From positions 1 through 5,815 of the forward strand of contig JAFDJF010000189.1 in assembly GCA_019307645.1 (NCBI GenBank): a stretch of 5,815 nucleotides of DNA, read 5' to 3'. The notes beneath the pieces were generated by a model. It ran no database searches and was not told where the DNA came from. It worked only from the letters and a program-made list of their open reading frames with translations. This document shows positions 1 to 5,760 of this stretch, piece after piece. Source of the DNA: Deltaproteobacteria bacterium. GTDB lineage: Bacteria; Desulfobacterota; DSM-4660; Desulfatiglandales; Desulfatiglandaceae. Numbering within the stretch: the first letter of the stretch is position 1; every line of letters starts with the position of its first letter. A program made the position numbers and the translations under genes.

Positions 1-399
1 TGCGAGAATGCCAAAAACAAGTGCGAGCGGATATTCTACTGCCACGGGATTAAACAACAGAATGGCCAGCGCATCCCCGAAACCGGCGCCTGAGCTGACC
101 CCCAGGATTCCCGAACTGACCAGGGGGTTACGAAAAAGTCCCTGGAAGGCTGTTCCGCTGATTGCCAGGCATGCGCCGACCAGGCTTCCCAGCAGGGCGC
201 GCGGCAGTCGTATTTCCCATATGATTTTCTGATATATGTCCGGAGTCGTGCAATCCCCCGGCCAAAGCCGGCACCCCAGCGTCTTGATCACCTCGACTAC
301 CGGCAGGGGATACCGACCCACACAGAGAGAGATAAAAATACAGGCAAGCGGGGCCAAAAATATCGTTGAATAAAGTAGTGTGCGCCTTTTTTCGGTCAA
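1..399 (-). CDS. FecCD/BtuC-family ABC transporter permease, N-terminal part (runs off left edge)
   Basis: Inner-membrane permease subunit of an iron-chelate/cobalamin/haem type ABC importer, which receives its ligand from a periplasmic binding protein. The 133 visible codons read as MTEKRRTLLYSTIF..., a first membrane segment, then PLPVVEVIKTLG, and then the very characteristic FecCD block: IRLPRALLGSLVGACLAISG, TAFQGLFRNPLVSSGILGVS and SGAGFGDALAILLF. Start choice: TTG at 399-397, because an in-frame TGA lies just upstream, no ATG fits, and a Shine-Dalgarno-like AAGGTGG (415-409) is 9 bases away. The resulting N terminus matches the usual family length before the first helix. The start lies one base after the TonB receptor stop codon, so the two genes are almost certainly co-transcribed and translationally coupled. 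About 200 further residues are expected beyond the edge. The exact ligand cannot be told from this fragment. Confidence 0.9.
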   Translation of the reverse strand, partial: MTEKRRTLLYSTIFLAPLACIFISLCVGRYPLPVVEVIKTLGCRLWPGDCTTPDIYQKIIWEIRLPRALLGSLVGACLAISGTAFQGLFRNPLVSSGILGVSSGAGFGDALAILLFNPVAVEYPLALVFGILA

Positions 400-400
400 A

Positions 401-2378
401 TTAGAATGCCACCTTCATCCCGCCATATACCATACGGCCCGCCTGGGGGAACCCATAGCTTTCCTCATAATCCTTGTCAAAGAGGTTGTTCGCTCCTGCA
501 TAGGCATAAAACCATTCACTTATGAACTTCTGTTCAAGTTTGACATCCACAAGGGTATAACTGTTCAGCTTTCGTTTCAACAACGGATCTGTGTCCGAGT
601 AATGGTACTGGTCAGCCAGGTACATGACGTTTGCATATGCTGAAAGTCCGAAATTCCAGGCATAGCGGCCATCCAGGGCAATTTTGTGTTCAGGACGGTA
701 TTCCAGTTCGTCTACCTGTGTGCCGGATGATCTGTCTTCCGAATCCAGGTAGGTGTATCCCAGGCGCACGGATCCGGTTTCCATAAACCGTTTTTCCAGG
801 GTGAACTCAATGCCTCTGAAACGATACTCATCATGATTCTCATATATGTCTGTTATGGAATCCTTTTCAATGTAGTCGTCCACATCGATCCAGAACCCCA
901 CCAGATCCGCTTCCATGTCCCACGGGAGCTGATGGGTAATTCCCAACTCATAGTTGGTAGACTTTTCAGTGGTTAAATCGGGGTTTCCGCCGTCTGTATT
1001 ATAAAGCTGTTTGATGGAAGGAAACCGAATTTTTCTTGCAACAGATGCCCTGGCACGGGTCTTCTCAGAGATATGATATCGGGTTCCCACTAGAAAACTG
1101 CCCCGGTCATCATCTCTGCCGCCGTCTTTATCCAACCAGTGGTAGCTGTAACCCACGACAAACTCAAAGTTTGAAAACGGGGAAACATCGTACTCCAGGG
1201 CCACACTATAGATTTCCAGATCTTCATCTGAATCGATGGGGTCCCCTCTCCCGTTTGCCCCGTCGGATTCATACTCATCCGTCCGGGCAGAAAACGCCCC
1301 CACCAGACGACCTGCCCTGCCGAGCTCATAACTGGTCTGAAGGGTGCCACCCTGTCTGCGGGTTTTGTCGTCCTTCCGATAGCTACGTCTTTGAGTGATC
1401 GAATTGTAATTGGAGTCGTCATACCTGGCCAGATCCTCCTCCAATTCGTTGTAAAAAACCCATGCGCGAAGCCCGAAAGGGGTCTCCGGATCGTAGCTGG
1501 CCGTGAGCTGCGCAGAGAAGCCATCATAGTCCTCCACCCGCTCGTATTTTGGCCTTTTGGCAAAGGGATCATTTCTATCATTTATGACAGAAGGTGGTTT
1601 TCCAAACTCACCGTCTGAGCCTTGTACAATCAAGCCAATTTTCCAGTCCTCCCCAGCCGCGAACCCTACATTTGCGAAGAGATTTTCTCTCTCATTATCG
1701 CTGTTCTCCCTCAGGCCGCCACCTTCTTCAGGGGTTGCATCAAAATCATGAGACAGTCGAAATCCATCCGAATTCTCTGCGCTGCCGCTTAAGAAAAAGT
1801 CATATTTTTCGCCACCACCTGACATGTTAAAACGTCCGAGTTTACCGCCCCTTTCGTCTATTTCCCCTGAGAGGCCTCCGTTGAAACCCTGTTTTCCCTT
1901 TTTTGTTATGATGTTGATGACACCTCCAAGCCCTCCCTGGCCATACAGAACTGAATGTGTGCCGTAGGTTAGTTTGATTTTAGCAATGTTTTCGGTCGGG
2001 ATGGCGGATGGGTCAAATTGTCCGTCATAAGTGGAATTGAACGGAATACCGTTCAGAAGCAGGATGACGTGCCGGGAACGAAGCCCCCTCAAATTTATGC
2101 GGGGTATGCCCTGGGCCCCGGTTCGCACATCAAGACCGGGAAGCAGTTCCAGGGCCTCGTCCAATGTTCTCGCATTCTTATCCTCAATGTCTTTAGCCGT
2201 GACTTCCATAACAGTTCCAATGGCTTCAACCCCCCCCCCTTTCTCCGGTCACGACGACTTCCCCCAGCGAATAAACCTCAGTGTTATCCATTGAGCCCTG
2301 TGCATATACTTGCCTTGCCAAACCGGAACTCATTATGAGTGTTAATAAAAGTAATCCAAACCATCTGCCTTGTTTCAT
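401..2378 (-). CDS. TonB-dependent outer-membrane receptor, frame interrupted at a poly-G tract
   Basis: Outer-membrane beta-barrel receptor that imports a ligand using TonB-ExbBD energy. The 5' part starts at ATG 2378, preceded by a strong GGGAGGGGAG Shine-Dalgarno. It encodes a signal peptide (MKQGRWFGLLLLTLIM..., likely cleavage after VYA at residue 26) and a TonB box (LGEVVVTGE, about residues 38-46). A ten-G run at 2239-2230 then shifts the frame, giving a 50-residue product ending in TGA at 2228-2226. The remaining frame is open from about 2230 to the TAA at 403-401. Its first ATG, 2209, would give 602 residues without signal peptide or TonB box, so it is not a credible functional start. 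With nine G the gene encodes 658 residues, a normal family length. Numbered on that full form: plug about 57-160 (LDEALELLPGL, RGLRS 97-101, NGIP 109-112, YGQGGLGGVINIIT 145-158), then barrel, ending NNLFDKDYEE...MKVAF with the C-terminal Phe typical of barrel proteins. Substrate not identifiable; BtuB-like, haem or siderophore receptors are all possible. Confidence 0.9.
2230..2239 (-). repeat. Ten-base poly-G (coding strand) homopolymer at the receptor frameshift
   Basis: Ten consecutive C on the plus strand, read as ten G in the receptor gene. The codons before it are GTG ACC GGA GAA A, and those after it should be GTT GAA GCC ATT. Frame arithmetic: nine G joins the two halves (R-G-G-V-E-A-I), ten gives R-G-G-G-stop, and eleven reads the third frame. 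The tract is therefore positioned so that loss of one unit restores the receptor. Slipped-strand variation of poly-G tracts switches outer-membrane receptors in several Gram-negative genera; whether that occurs here is inference. Confidence 0.9.
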
Positions 2379-2462
2379 TCTGTCTCCCCTCCCTTATTTC
2401 TCTGCCGACTCAACTGCTGCCACAAAAAGGATTCAATGTTCTATTTTCTCTTAAAGGGGCGG

Positions 2463-2482
2463 CCCCGGCATTTTGTCCGGGG
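2463..2482 (-). promoter_or_regulatory. GC-rich hairpin in the receptor gene leader
   Basis: CCCCGG and CCGGGG pair perfectly over 6 bp around an 8-base loop. The hairpin lies about 85 bases upstream of the receptor start and just downstream of the candidate promoter, so it would sit at or near the 5' end of the transcript, where it could stabilise the mRNA or take part in leader structure. No U-run follows on either strand, so it is not an intrinsic terminator. Its function is unknown. Confidence 0.4.
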
Positions 2483-2484
2483 AC

Positions 2485-2513
2485 AATGAATCATATTGGT
2501 AATTACTTGTCAA
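2485..2513 (-). promoter_or_regulatory. Possible sigma-70 promoter for the receptor-permease operon
   Basis: A perfect TTGACA -35 hexamer on the minus strand (2513-2508) lies in an AT-rich stretch upstream of the receptor gene. With a 17-base spacer the -10 would be TTCATT (2490-2485), which matches only half the consensus. The better -10-like TATGAT (2495-2490) is only 12 bases from the -35. Plus-strand bases 2481-2499 match a 19-bp Fur box at only about half the positions, so iron regulation is not supported by sequence alone. Confidence 0.3.
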
Positions 2514-2626
2514 TTTATTTTATAAATAATTAGTCAACATATTATACAAGCTATTAATAACCATATATTACCCAGAATAACATTCAAATACATCTTGCCC
2601 GGTGCTCTTGTGGATAGGAGAGCTCA

Positions 2627-2803
2627 ATGATTCCGGATTTTATTAGAAAAGGACTGCCTTCAATCATTATGACCGGTAGCCTCAAGCACTTTGACGTCTT
2701 TACGCCTATCACTTTTTCAATGTTAGCTCTTACCGGCAAAGGTCTTCATGAGTTGTTAACAGTTTGTTTTTGTAATTCTAGACAATCTAATCCACAGCAT
2801 TAA
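2627..2803 (+). CDS. Possible 58-residue small protein of unknown function
   Basis: Open frame MIPDFIRKGLPSIIMTG..., ending ...SRQSNPQH and TAA at 2801-2803. An AGGAG (2616-2620) sits 6 bases before the ATG, an almost ideal ribosome binding site, which is the only positive evidence. The peptide contains a moderately hydrophobic middle, two Cys near the end (VCFCN) and no recognised domain, signal peptide or metal motif. It points the same way as tupABC and ends about 200 bases before tupA. It may equally be a chance frame in intergenic DNA or the decayed end of an older gene. Confidence 0.22.
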   Translation: MIPDFIRKGLPSIIMTGSLKHFDVFTPITFSMLALTGKGLHELLTVCFCNSRQSNPQH

Positions 2804-2892
2804 AATATATTGAAATTTCTGACCATAATTAGTAGTTGTTAAATTTCACATATCAACATGATCACTAAAAATGACAGGTCTTGCGCCATTGG

Positions 2893-2910
2893 ATTCCTTG
2901 AGAAAGGAAT
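2893..2910 (+). other. Small hairpin with GAGA tetraloop upstream of tupA
   Basis: ATTCCTT and AAGGAAT form a perfect 7-bp stem closed by GAGA, a GNRA-type loop. Only four T follow the stem, and the stem is AU-rich, so it is a poor intrinsic terminator. It could belong to the tupA leader RNA or be chance in AT-rich sequence. Confidence 0.3.
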
Positions 2911-2940
2911 TTTGGGTAAACCGTCTTTTCATCAAAACTT

Positions 2941-2982
2941 AGGGTTCGCGCAAAAATAAATTCACATTTTTGCGCGAGCCCT
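2941..2982. repeat. 17-bp-arm inverted repeat directly upstream of tupA
   Basis: Left arm AGGGTTCGCGCAAAAAT (2941-2957) and right arm ATTTTTGCGCGAGCCCT (2966-2982) are complementary at 16 of 17 positions. The one exception would be a G-U pair in RNA, so all 17 positions can pair around an 8-base loop. The right arm ends 6 bases before the tupA Shine-Dalgarno (2989-2995). It may act as an operator dyad, a leader hairpin affecting tupA translation or mRNA stability, or be a dispersed palindromic repeat; the 10-base motif CGCGAACCCT recurs after tupA. It lacks the GC-stem plus U-tail layout of a terminator. Confidence 0.75.
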
Positions 2983-3003
2983 TAGAGCAGAGGAGACCAC
3001 GAT

Positions 3004-3858
3004 ATGTTGCAGGTAACGAAAAAAGCGGGATCAATTCTTTTTGTCAGCCTGTTTATCCTGTTATTCACCGCGTCAGCCTGCGCTGAAAATAAAAAAGTAT
3101 TGATGATGGCGACCACGACCAGCACGGATAATACGGGTCTACTGGATTATCTTGCCCCCAAATTTAAAAAAGCCACAGGCATTGAGTTGCGTTGGACAGC
3201 AACTGGAACTGGAAAGGCCCTGAAATTGGGTGAAAATTGTGATGTAGACATCCTCATGGTGCATGCACCACCTGCAGAAAAGAAATTTGTGGAGGAAGGG
3301 TATGGTGTTGATCGGAGTGAAATCATGTACAACGATTTTGTGATTATCGGGCCGGCAGCGGACCCCACTGGAATTAAAGGAAAGGATATCAAAGATGCAT
3401 TGAAGATATTGAAAAATAAGCAGGTAACTTTCGTCAGCCGTGGTGATAATTCCGGAACACACAAAAAAGAACTTTCCCTGTGGAAAGCGGCGGAACTTCA
3501 AGTGCCTGATAAAGAGGGATGGTATATTCAGACCGGCCAGGGAATGCTTACAACTATTAATATTTCAGCAGAACGTAATGGTTATACCATGACGGACAGA
3601 GGCACCTACATCAAGTGGGAAGACAATATGGATGGAAATCCTTCGCTTAAGATCTTAGTGGAAGGCGACAAAGCATTGTTAAATCAATACAGCGTCATAG
3701 CGGTAAATCCAAAACATTGCCCGAATGTCAAATACGACCTGGCCACGAAATTCATTGAATGGATGACCGGTCCGGAAGCTCAGCGAATGGTGAAGGATTT
3801 CAAGCTATTGGAAAAACCTTTATTTACGCCGAATGCGAAAAGTGCTTTAAACCATTAG
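3004..3858 (+). CDS. tupA: Tungstate ABC transporter substrate-binding protein TupA
   Basis: Periplasmic (or lipid-anchored) protein that binds tungstate, possibly also molybdate, and delivers it to TupB. 284 residues, normal for the family. The N terminus is a signal peptide (MLQVTKKAGSILFVSLFILL...). Cleavage after ACA at residue 27 fits signal peptidase I, while ASAC with Cys26 is a weak lipobox, so the anchor is uncertain. Family hallmarks: ATTTSTDNTGLLD at 36-48 (the TTTS oxyanion-binding segment), SRGDNSGTH at 145-153, TGQGM at 177-181, and YTMTDRGTY at 194-202. These distinguish TupA from ModA and phosphate-binding PstS. Start chosen at ATG 3004, with AGAGGAG 8 bases upstream. It is the first gene of tupABC; a 67-base repeat-rich spacer follows, which may let the binding protein be made in excess over the membrane subunits. 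Selectivity for W over Mo rests on family knowledge. Confidence 0.95.
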   Translation: MLQVTKKAGSILFVSLFILLFTASACAENKKVLMMATTTSTDNTGLLDYLAPKFKKATGIELRWTATGTGKALKLGENCDVDILMVHAPPAEKKFVEEGYGVDRSEIMYNDFVIIGPAADPTGIKGKDIKDALKILKNKQVTFVSRGDNSGTHKKELSLWKAAELQVPDKEGWYIQTGQGMLTTINISAERNGYTMTDRGTYIKWEDNMDGNPSLKILVEGDKALLNQYSVIAVNPKHCPNVKYDLATKFIEWMTGPEAQRMVKDFKLLEKPLFTPNAKSALNH

Positions 3859-3867
3859 CAGCACTTT
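3839..3867 (+). other. Stem-loop over the tupA stop codon
   Basis: AAAGTGCT (3839-3846) and AGCACTTT (3860-3867) can form an 8-bp stem with a 13-base loop that contains most of the stop codon region. The second copy of the direct repeat (AGCACTTT at 3883-3890) offers an alternative partner for the same left arm. Such hairpins after a binding-protein gene often protect the upstream mRNA segment; that role here is inferred. Confidence 0.4.
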
Positions 3868-3891
3868 ACGCGAACCCTTAGCAGCACTTTA
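3855..3891 (+). repeat. 14-bp direct repeat in the tupA-tupB spacer
   Basis: TTAGCAGCACTTTA occurs at 3855-3868 and again at 3878-3891, separated by CGCGAACCC (period 23 bases). The first copy includes the tupA stop codon TAG. The unit between the copies, with its first following T, reads CGCGAACCCT, the exact reverse complement of 2941-2950 in the inverted repeat upstream of tupA. It may be a tandem duplication or a pair of protein-binding sites. Confidence 0.7.
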
Positions 3892-3903
3892 GCTTTTTCA
3901 AAG

Positions 3904-3917
3904 CAGTCTCGAGACTG
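3904..3917. promoter_or_regulatory. Perfect 14-bp palindrome before tupB
   Basis: CAGTCTCGAGACTG is its own reverse complement over all 14 bases and ends 8 bases before the tupB ATG, next to the weak GGA that would serve as its Shine-Dalgarno. Having no loop, it suits a dimeric protein site better than an RNA hairpin. No matching regulator motif is recognised. Confidence 0.45.
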
Positions 3918-3925
3918 GAACTGAC

Positions 3926-4615
3926 ATGGAATTTATACTCGAGGGATTTTTCCAGGCCATACATTTATTGATCACAGGTAACGCTGAAACCTACTCTGCG
4001 ATAACGGCCACCATAAAAGTATCAAGCTGTTCAATGGGGTGCAGCCTGATTATCGGGATACCGCTTGGATTTTGCCTGGGCTATTTCGAGTTTAGCGGCA
4101 AAAAATCTATCAGGACCATTGTGGATACGCTGATGGCCTTGCCCACCGTGTTTATCGGCCTTCTTGTGTACGCGTTTTTGACACATCGAGGCCCGTTGGG
4201 CGATTTCGGGCTTCTTTTTACTTTGCCCGGTATCGCCATTGGCCAGGCTATCCTGGCGTTACCCATCGTGATCGGTCTAAGCGCCACGGCAGTGGAAAGC
4301 ATGGATAAAAAGCTTCGAACGACCATCATGTCCCTGGGAGCCAATCGGCAACAACTATTTCTAAGCAGTTTATGGGAATCCAGGCATGGAATCCTGGCCG
4401 GCGCCATAGCCGCATACGGACGTGTCATGACGGAAGTCGGCATTTCCATGATGGTGGGAGGTAACATCAAATGGCAGACCCGTACAATAACAACCGCTAT
4501 TGCACTGGAGACAAATAAAGGACAATTCGGGATGGGCGTTGCCCTGGGCATTGTTCTTTTGACCCTTGCTCTTTTTGTTAATATCTCCATTTCATTCTTA
4601 CGCCGAAGGTACTGA
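3926..4615 (+). CDS. tupB: Tungstate ABC transporter permease TupB
   Basis: Inner-membrane channel subunit, acting as a homodimer that couples TupA to the TupC ATPase. 229 residues, normal for TupB. Hydrophobic segments lie at about 22-53, 66-86, 100-122, 157-178 and 203-225, an expected five- to six-helix binding-protein-dependent permease. The cytoplasmic coupling loop is visible as TTIMSLGANRQQLF (132-145), the EAA-type motif with its conserved Gly. Other family-like blocks are MALPTVFIGLLVY (70-82), RGPLG (88-92) and GRVMTEVGISMMVGGNIK (165-182). Start is ATG 3926; the ribosome site is weak (GGAAC at 3918-3922), so expression may depend on coupling or the upstream spacer. It is followed after 2 bases by tupC. 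Confidence 0.95.
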   Translation: MEFILEGFFQAIHLLITGNAETYSAITATIKVSSCSMGCSLIIGIPLGFCLGYFEFSGKKSIRTIVDTLMALPTVFIGLLVYAFLTHRGPLGDFGLLFTLPGIAIGQAILALPIVIGLSATAVESMDKKLRTTIMSLGANRQQLFLSSLWESRHGILAGAIAAYGRVMTEVGISMMVGGNIKWQTRTITTAIALETNKGQFGMGVALGIVLLTLALFVNISISFLRRRY

Positions 4616-4617
4616 AA

Positions 4618-5634
4618 GTGGATGCGCCGACGTATGAGATCAGCTCTTTAACTCATTTCTATAATGATAAACCCGTCCTGGATATTAAACATCTGGGAAT
4701 CGCGGGTTCGTCAATTGTCGGGCTTGTAGGTCCCAATGGCAGCGGTAAAAGCACGCTCTTGAGACTTTTAGGCTTGATTGAAAGGCCAACGCGGGGAAAG
4801 ATCAGTTTTAATGGCCGTTCGGCTGAACCCTTTTCAGATGAAGCCAGATTCCAGATCACGTTATTACCCCAGGAGCCCCTCCTTATGAAGCGCAGCGTAT
4901 TCAAGAATGTTTCCTATGGCCTTAAGTTGCGGGGAAATTATAAAGACCTGGGGGATCGGGTGGGTGAAGCGCTTTCACTGGTGGGTTTATCATATGAAGA
5001 CTTTTCCCGGCGGCCATGGTATGCGCTCTCAGGTGGGGAGATCCAGCGTGTGGCCCTGGCAGCCCGGCTGGCACTGAAACCAGCGGTGCTTCTGCTGGAT
5101 GAACCCACTGCCAGTGTAGACGCTGTAAGCGCCCAACTAATCAAAGAAGCCGCCCTGCGAGCCCGTCAGGAGTGGGGGACAACACTTGTTGTTGCCAGCC
5201 ATGACTGGCAATGGCTTTATGAAATCTGCGACAACATGCTGCATCTATTCAAAGGGAAAATTTTTGGAACGGGCCGCGAAAACATTGTCTTCGGACCCTG
5301 GCAGGAACTGGAAAAGGGGAAATGGGGGAAAAAGTTATCAGATAATCAGGAAATACGGATACCTGAACCACCGGATAAGGATGCTCTCGCCATAATTGAT
5401 GCCGTTTTTGTCAAAGAGGATAATCTGGAAAAAGGCCCCAATGATATCCGCCTCCGTGGCACCGTCTCACTGCTGTCTTTGGATAAAATCACAGGCCTGG
5501 TGCATGCCACGATTATTGTCGGAAGTCACCCCTTCACTGTTGGCCTGACAGATCAACAACTCCAGGCCCGGGCCATTTACCCGGGAAAAACCATATGGGT
5601 TCATTACAGCGTCGACAATATTAAATGGATTTGA
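4618..5634 (+). CDS. tupC: Tungstate ABC transporter ATP-binding protein TupC with C-terminal extension
   Basis: Cytoplasmic ATPase that powers tungstate import through TupB. 338 residues. The ABC domain covers about 5-225: Walker A GPNGSGKST (38-46), Q-loop Gln85, signature LSGGE (137-141), Walker B VLLLDE (157-162), D-loop SVD (166-168), switch His195. After a linker rich in charge and proline (about 228-254), residues 255-338 form a small beta-rich domain (DALAIIDAVFV..., RGTVSLLSL, ending SVDNIKWI) in the place and style of a TOBE-type oxyanion-binding domain, as in ModC; short TupC proteins lack it. It could sense intracellular tungstate or molybdate and inhibit uptake, which is inference. 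Start GTG 4618 begins 2 bases after the tupB stop, with AAGG (4606-4609) upstream, inside the end of tupB. No frame damage is seen. Confidence 0.93.
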   Translation: MDAPTYEISSLTHFYNDKPVLDIKHLGIAGSSIVGLVGPNGSGKSTLLRLLGLIERPTRGKISFNGRSAEPFSDEARFQITLLPQEPLLMKRSVFKNVSYGLKLRGNYKDLGDRVGEALSLVGLSYEDFSRRPWYALSGGEIQRVALAARLALKPAVLLLDEPTASVDAVSAQLIKEAALRARQEWGTTLVVASHDWQWLYEICDNMLHLFKGKIFGTGRENIVFGPWQELEKGKWGKKLSDNQEIRIPEPPDKDALAIIDAVFVKEDNLEKGPNDIRLRGTVSLLSLDKITGLVHATIIVGSHPFTVGLTDQQLQARAIYPGKTIWVHYSVDNIKWI

Positions 5635-5644
5635 AACAGCCTCA

Positions 5645-5704
5645 TTAGGGTGCCAATTTCAGCGTCAGGCTCAAATTTGATGGTCTCGTCAAAATGAACC
5701 CTAA
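5645..5704. repeat. Inverted repeat TTAGGGT/ACCCTAA after tupC
   Basis: TTAGGGT (5645-5651) and ACCCTAA (5698-5704) are exact reverse complements separated by 46 bases that include the 10-bp palindrome TCAAATTTGA (5671-5680). The right arm in context, GAACCCTAA (5696-5704), is the exact reverse complement of TTAGGGTTC at 2939-2947 before tupA. There is no T-run, so it is not a standard terminator. Possibly one unit of a dispersed repeat. Confidence 0.4.
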
Positions 5705-5760
5705 CGTTGCATAAAACTTCGAACAAAAACGTGTTAGAGTGCGTGAAATGTGTGTGTAGG

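Larger units (their letters stand above)
2379..3003. other. Divergent intergenic region between receptor gene and tupA
   Basis: A 625-base gap between the receptor start and the tupA start, containing both sets of upstream signals. It is GC-rich near the receptor (leader hairpin) and strongly AT-rich from about 2485 to 2580 and 2760 to 2870. The individually described elements are a possible minus-strand promoter, two hairpins, a 58-codon open frame and a long inverted repeat before tupA. No tRNA, transposase or conserved protein fragment was recognised on either strand. No convincing plus-strand -35/-10 pair for tupA was found by eye. Confidence 0.6.

Noticed and set aside
8..232. 74-codon plus-strand open frame
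   Set aside because: It is the antisense shadow of the FecCD permease, whose conserved motifs are read on the minus strand.
1090..1581. 163-codon minus-strand open frame, and other long frames on both strands inside the receptor, tupA, tupB and tupC genes
   Set aside because: Each lies inside a well-supported gene in another frame, and its translation shows no family signature.
401..2209. A complete 602-residue receptor starting at ATG 2209
   Set aside because: It would lack the signal peptide and TonB box, both of which are encoded just upstream in another frame behind a strong ribosome site.
2379..2485. Cobalamin riboswitch in the receptor leader
   Set aside because: Expected because a BtuB-like receptor and BtuC-like permease follow, but no B12-box-like conserved core was found, and the leader is only about 100 bases.
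2481..2499. Fur box overlapping the candidate receptor promoter
   Set aside because: Only about 10 of 19 positions match the classical consensus; not enough to call iron regulation.
2893..2916. Intrinsic terminator upstream of tupA
   Set aside because: The stem is AU-rich and only four T follow it.
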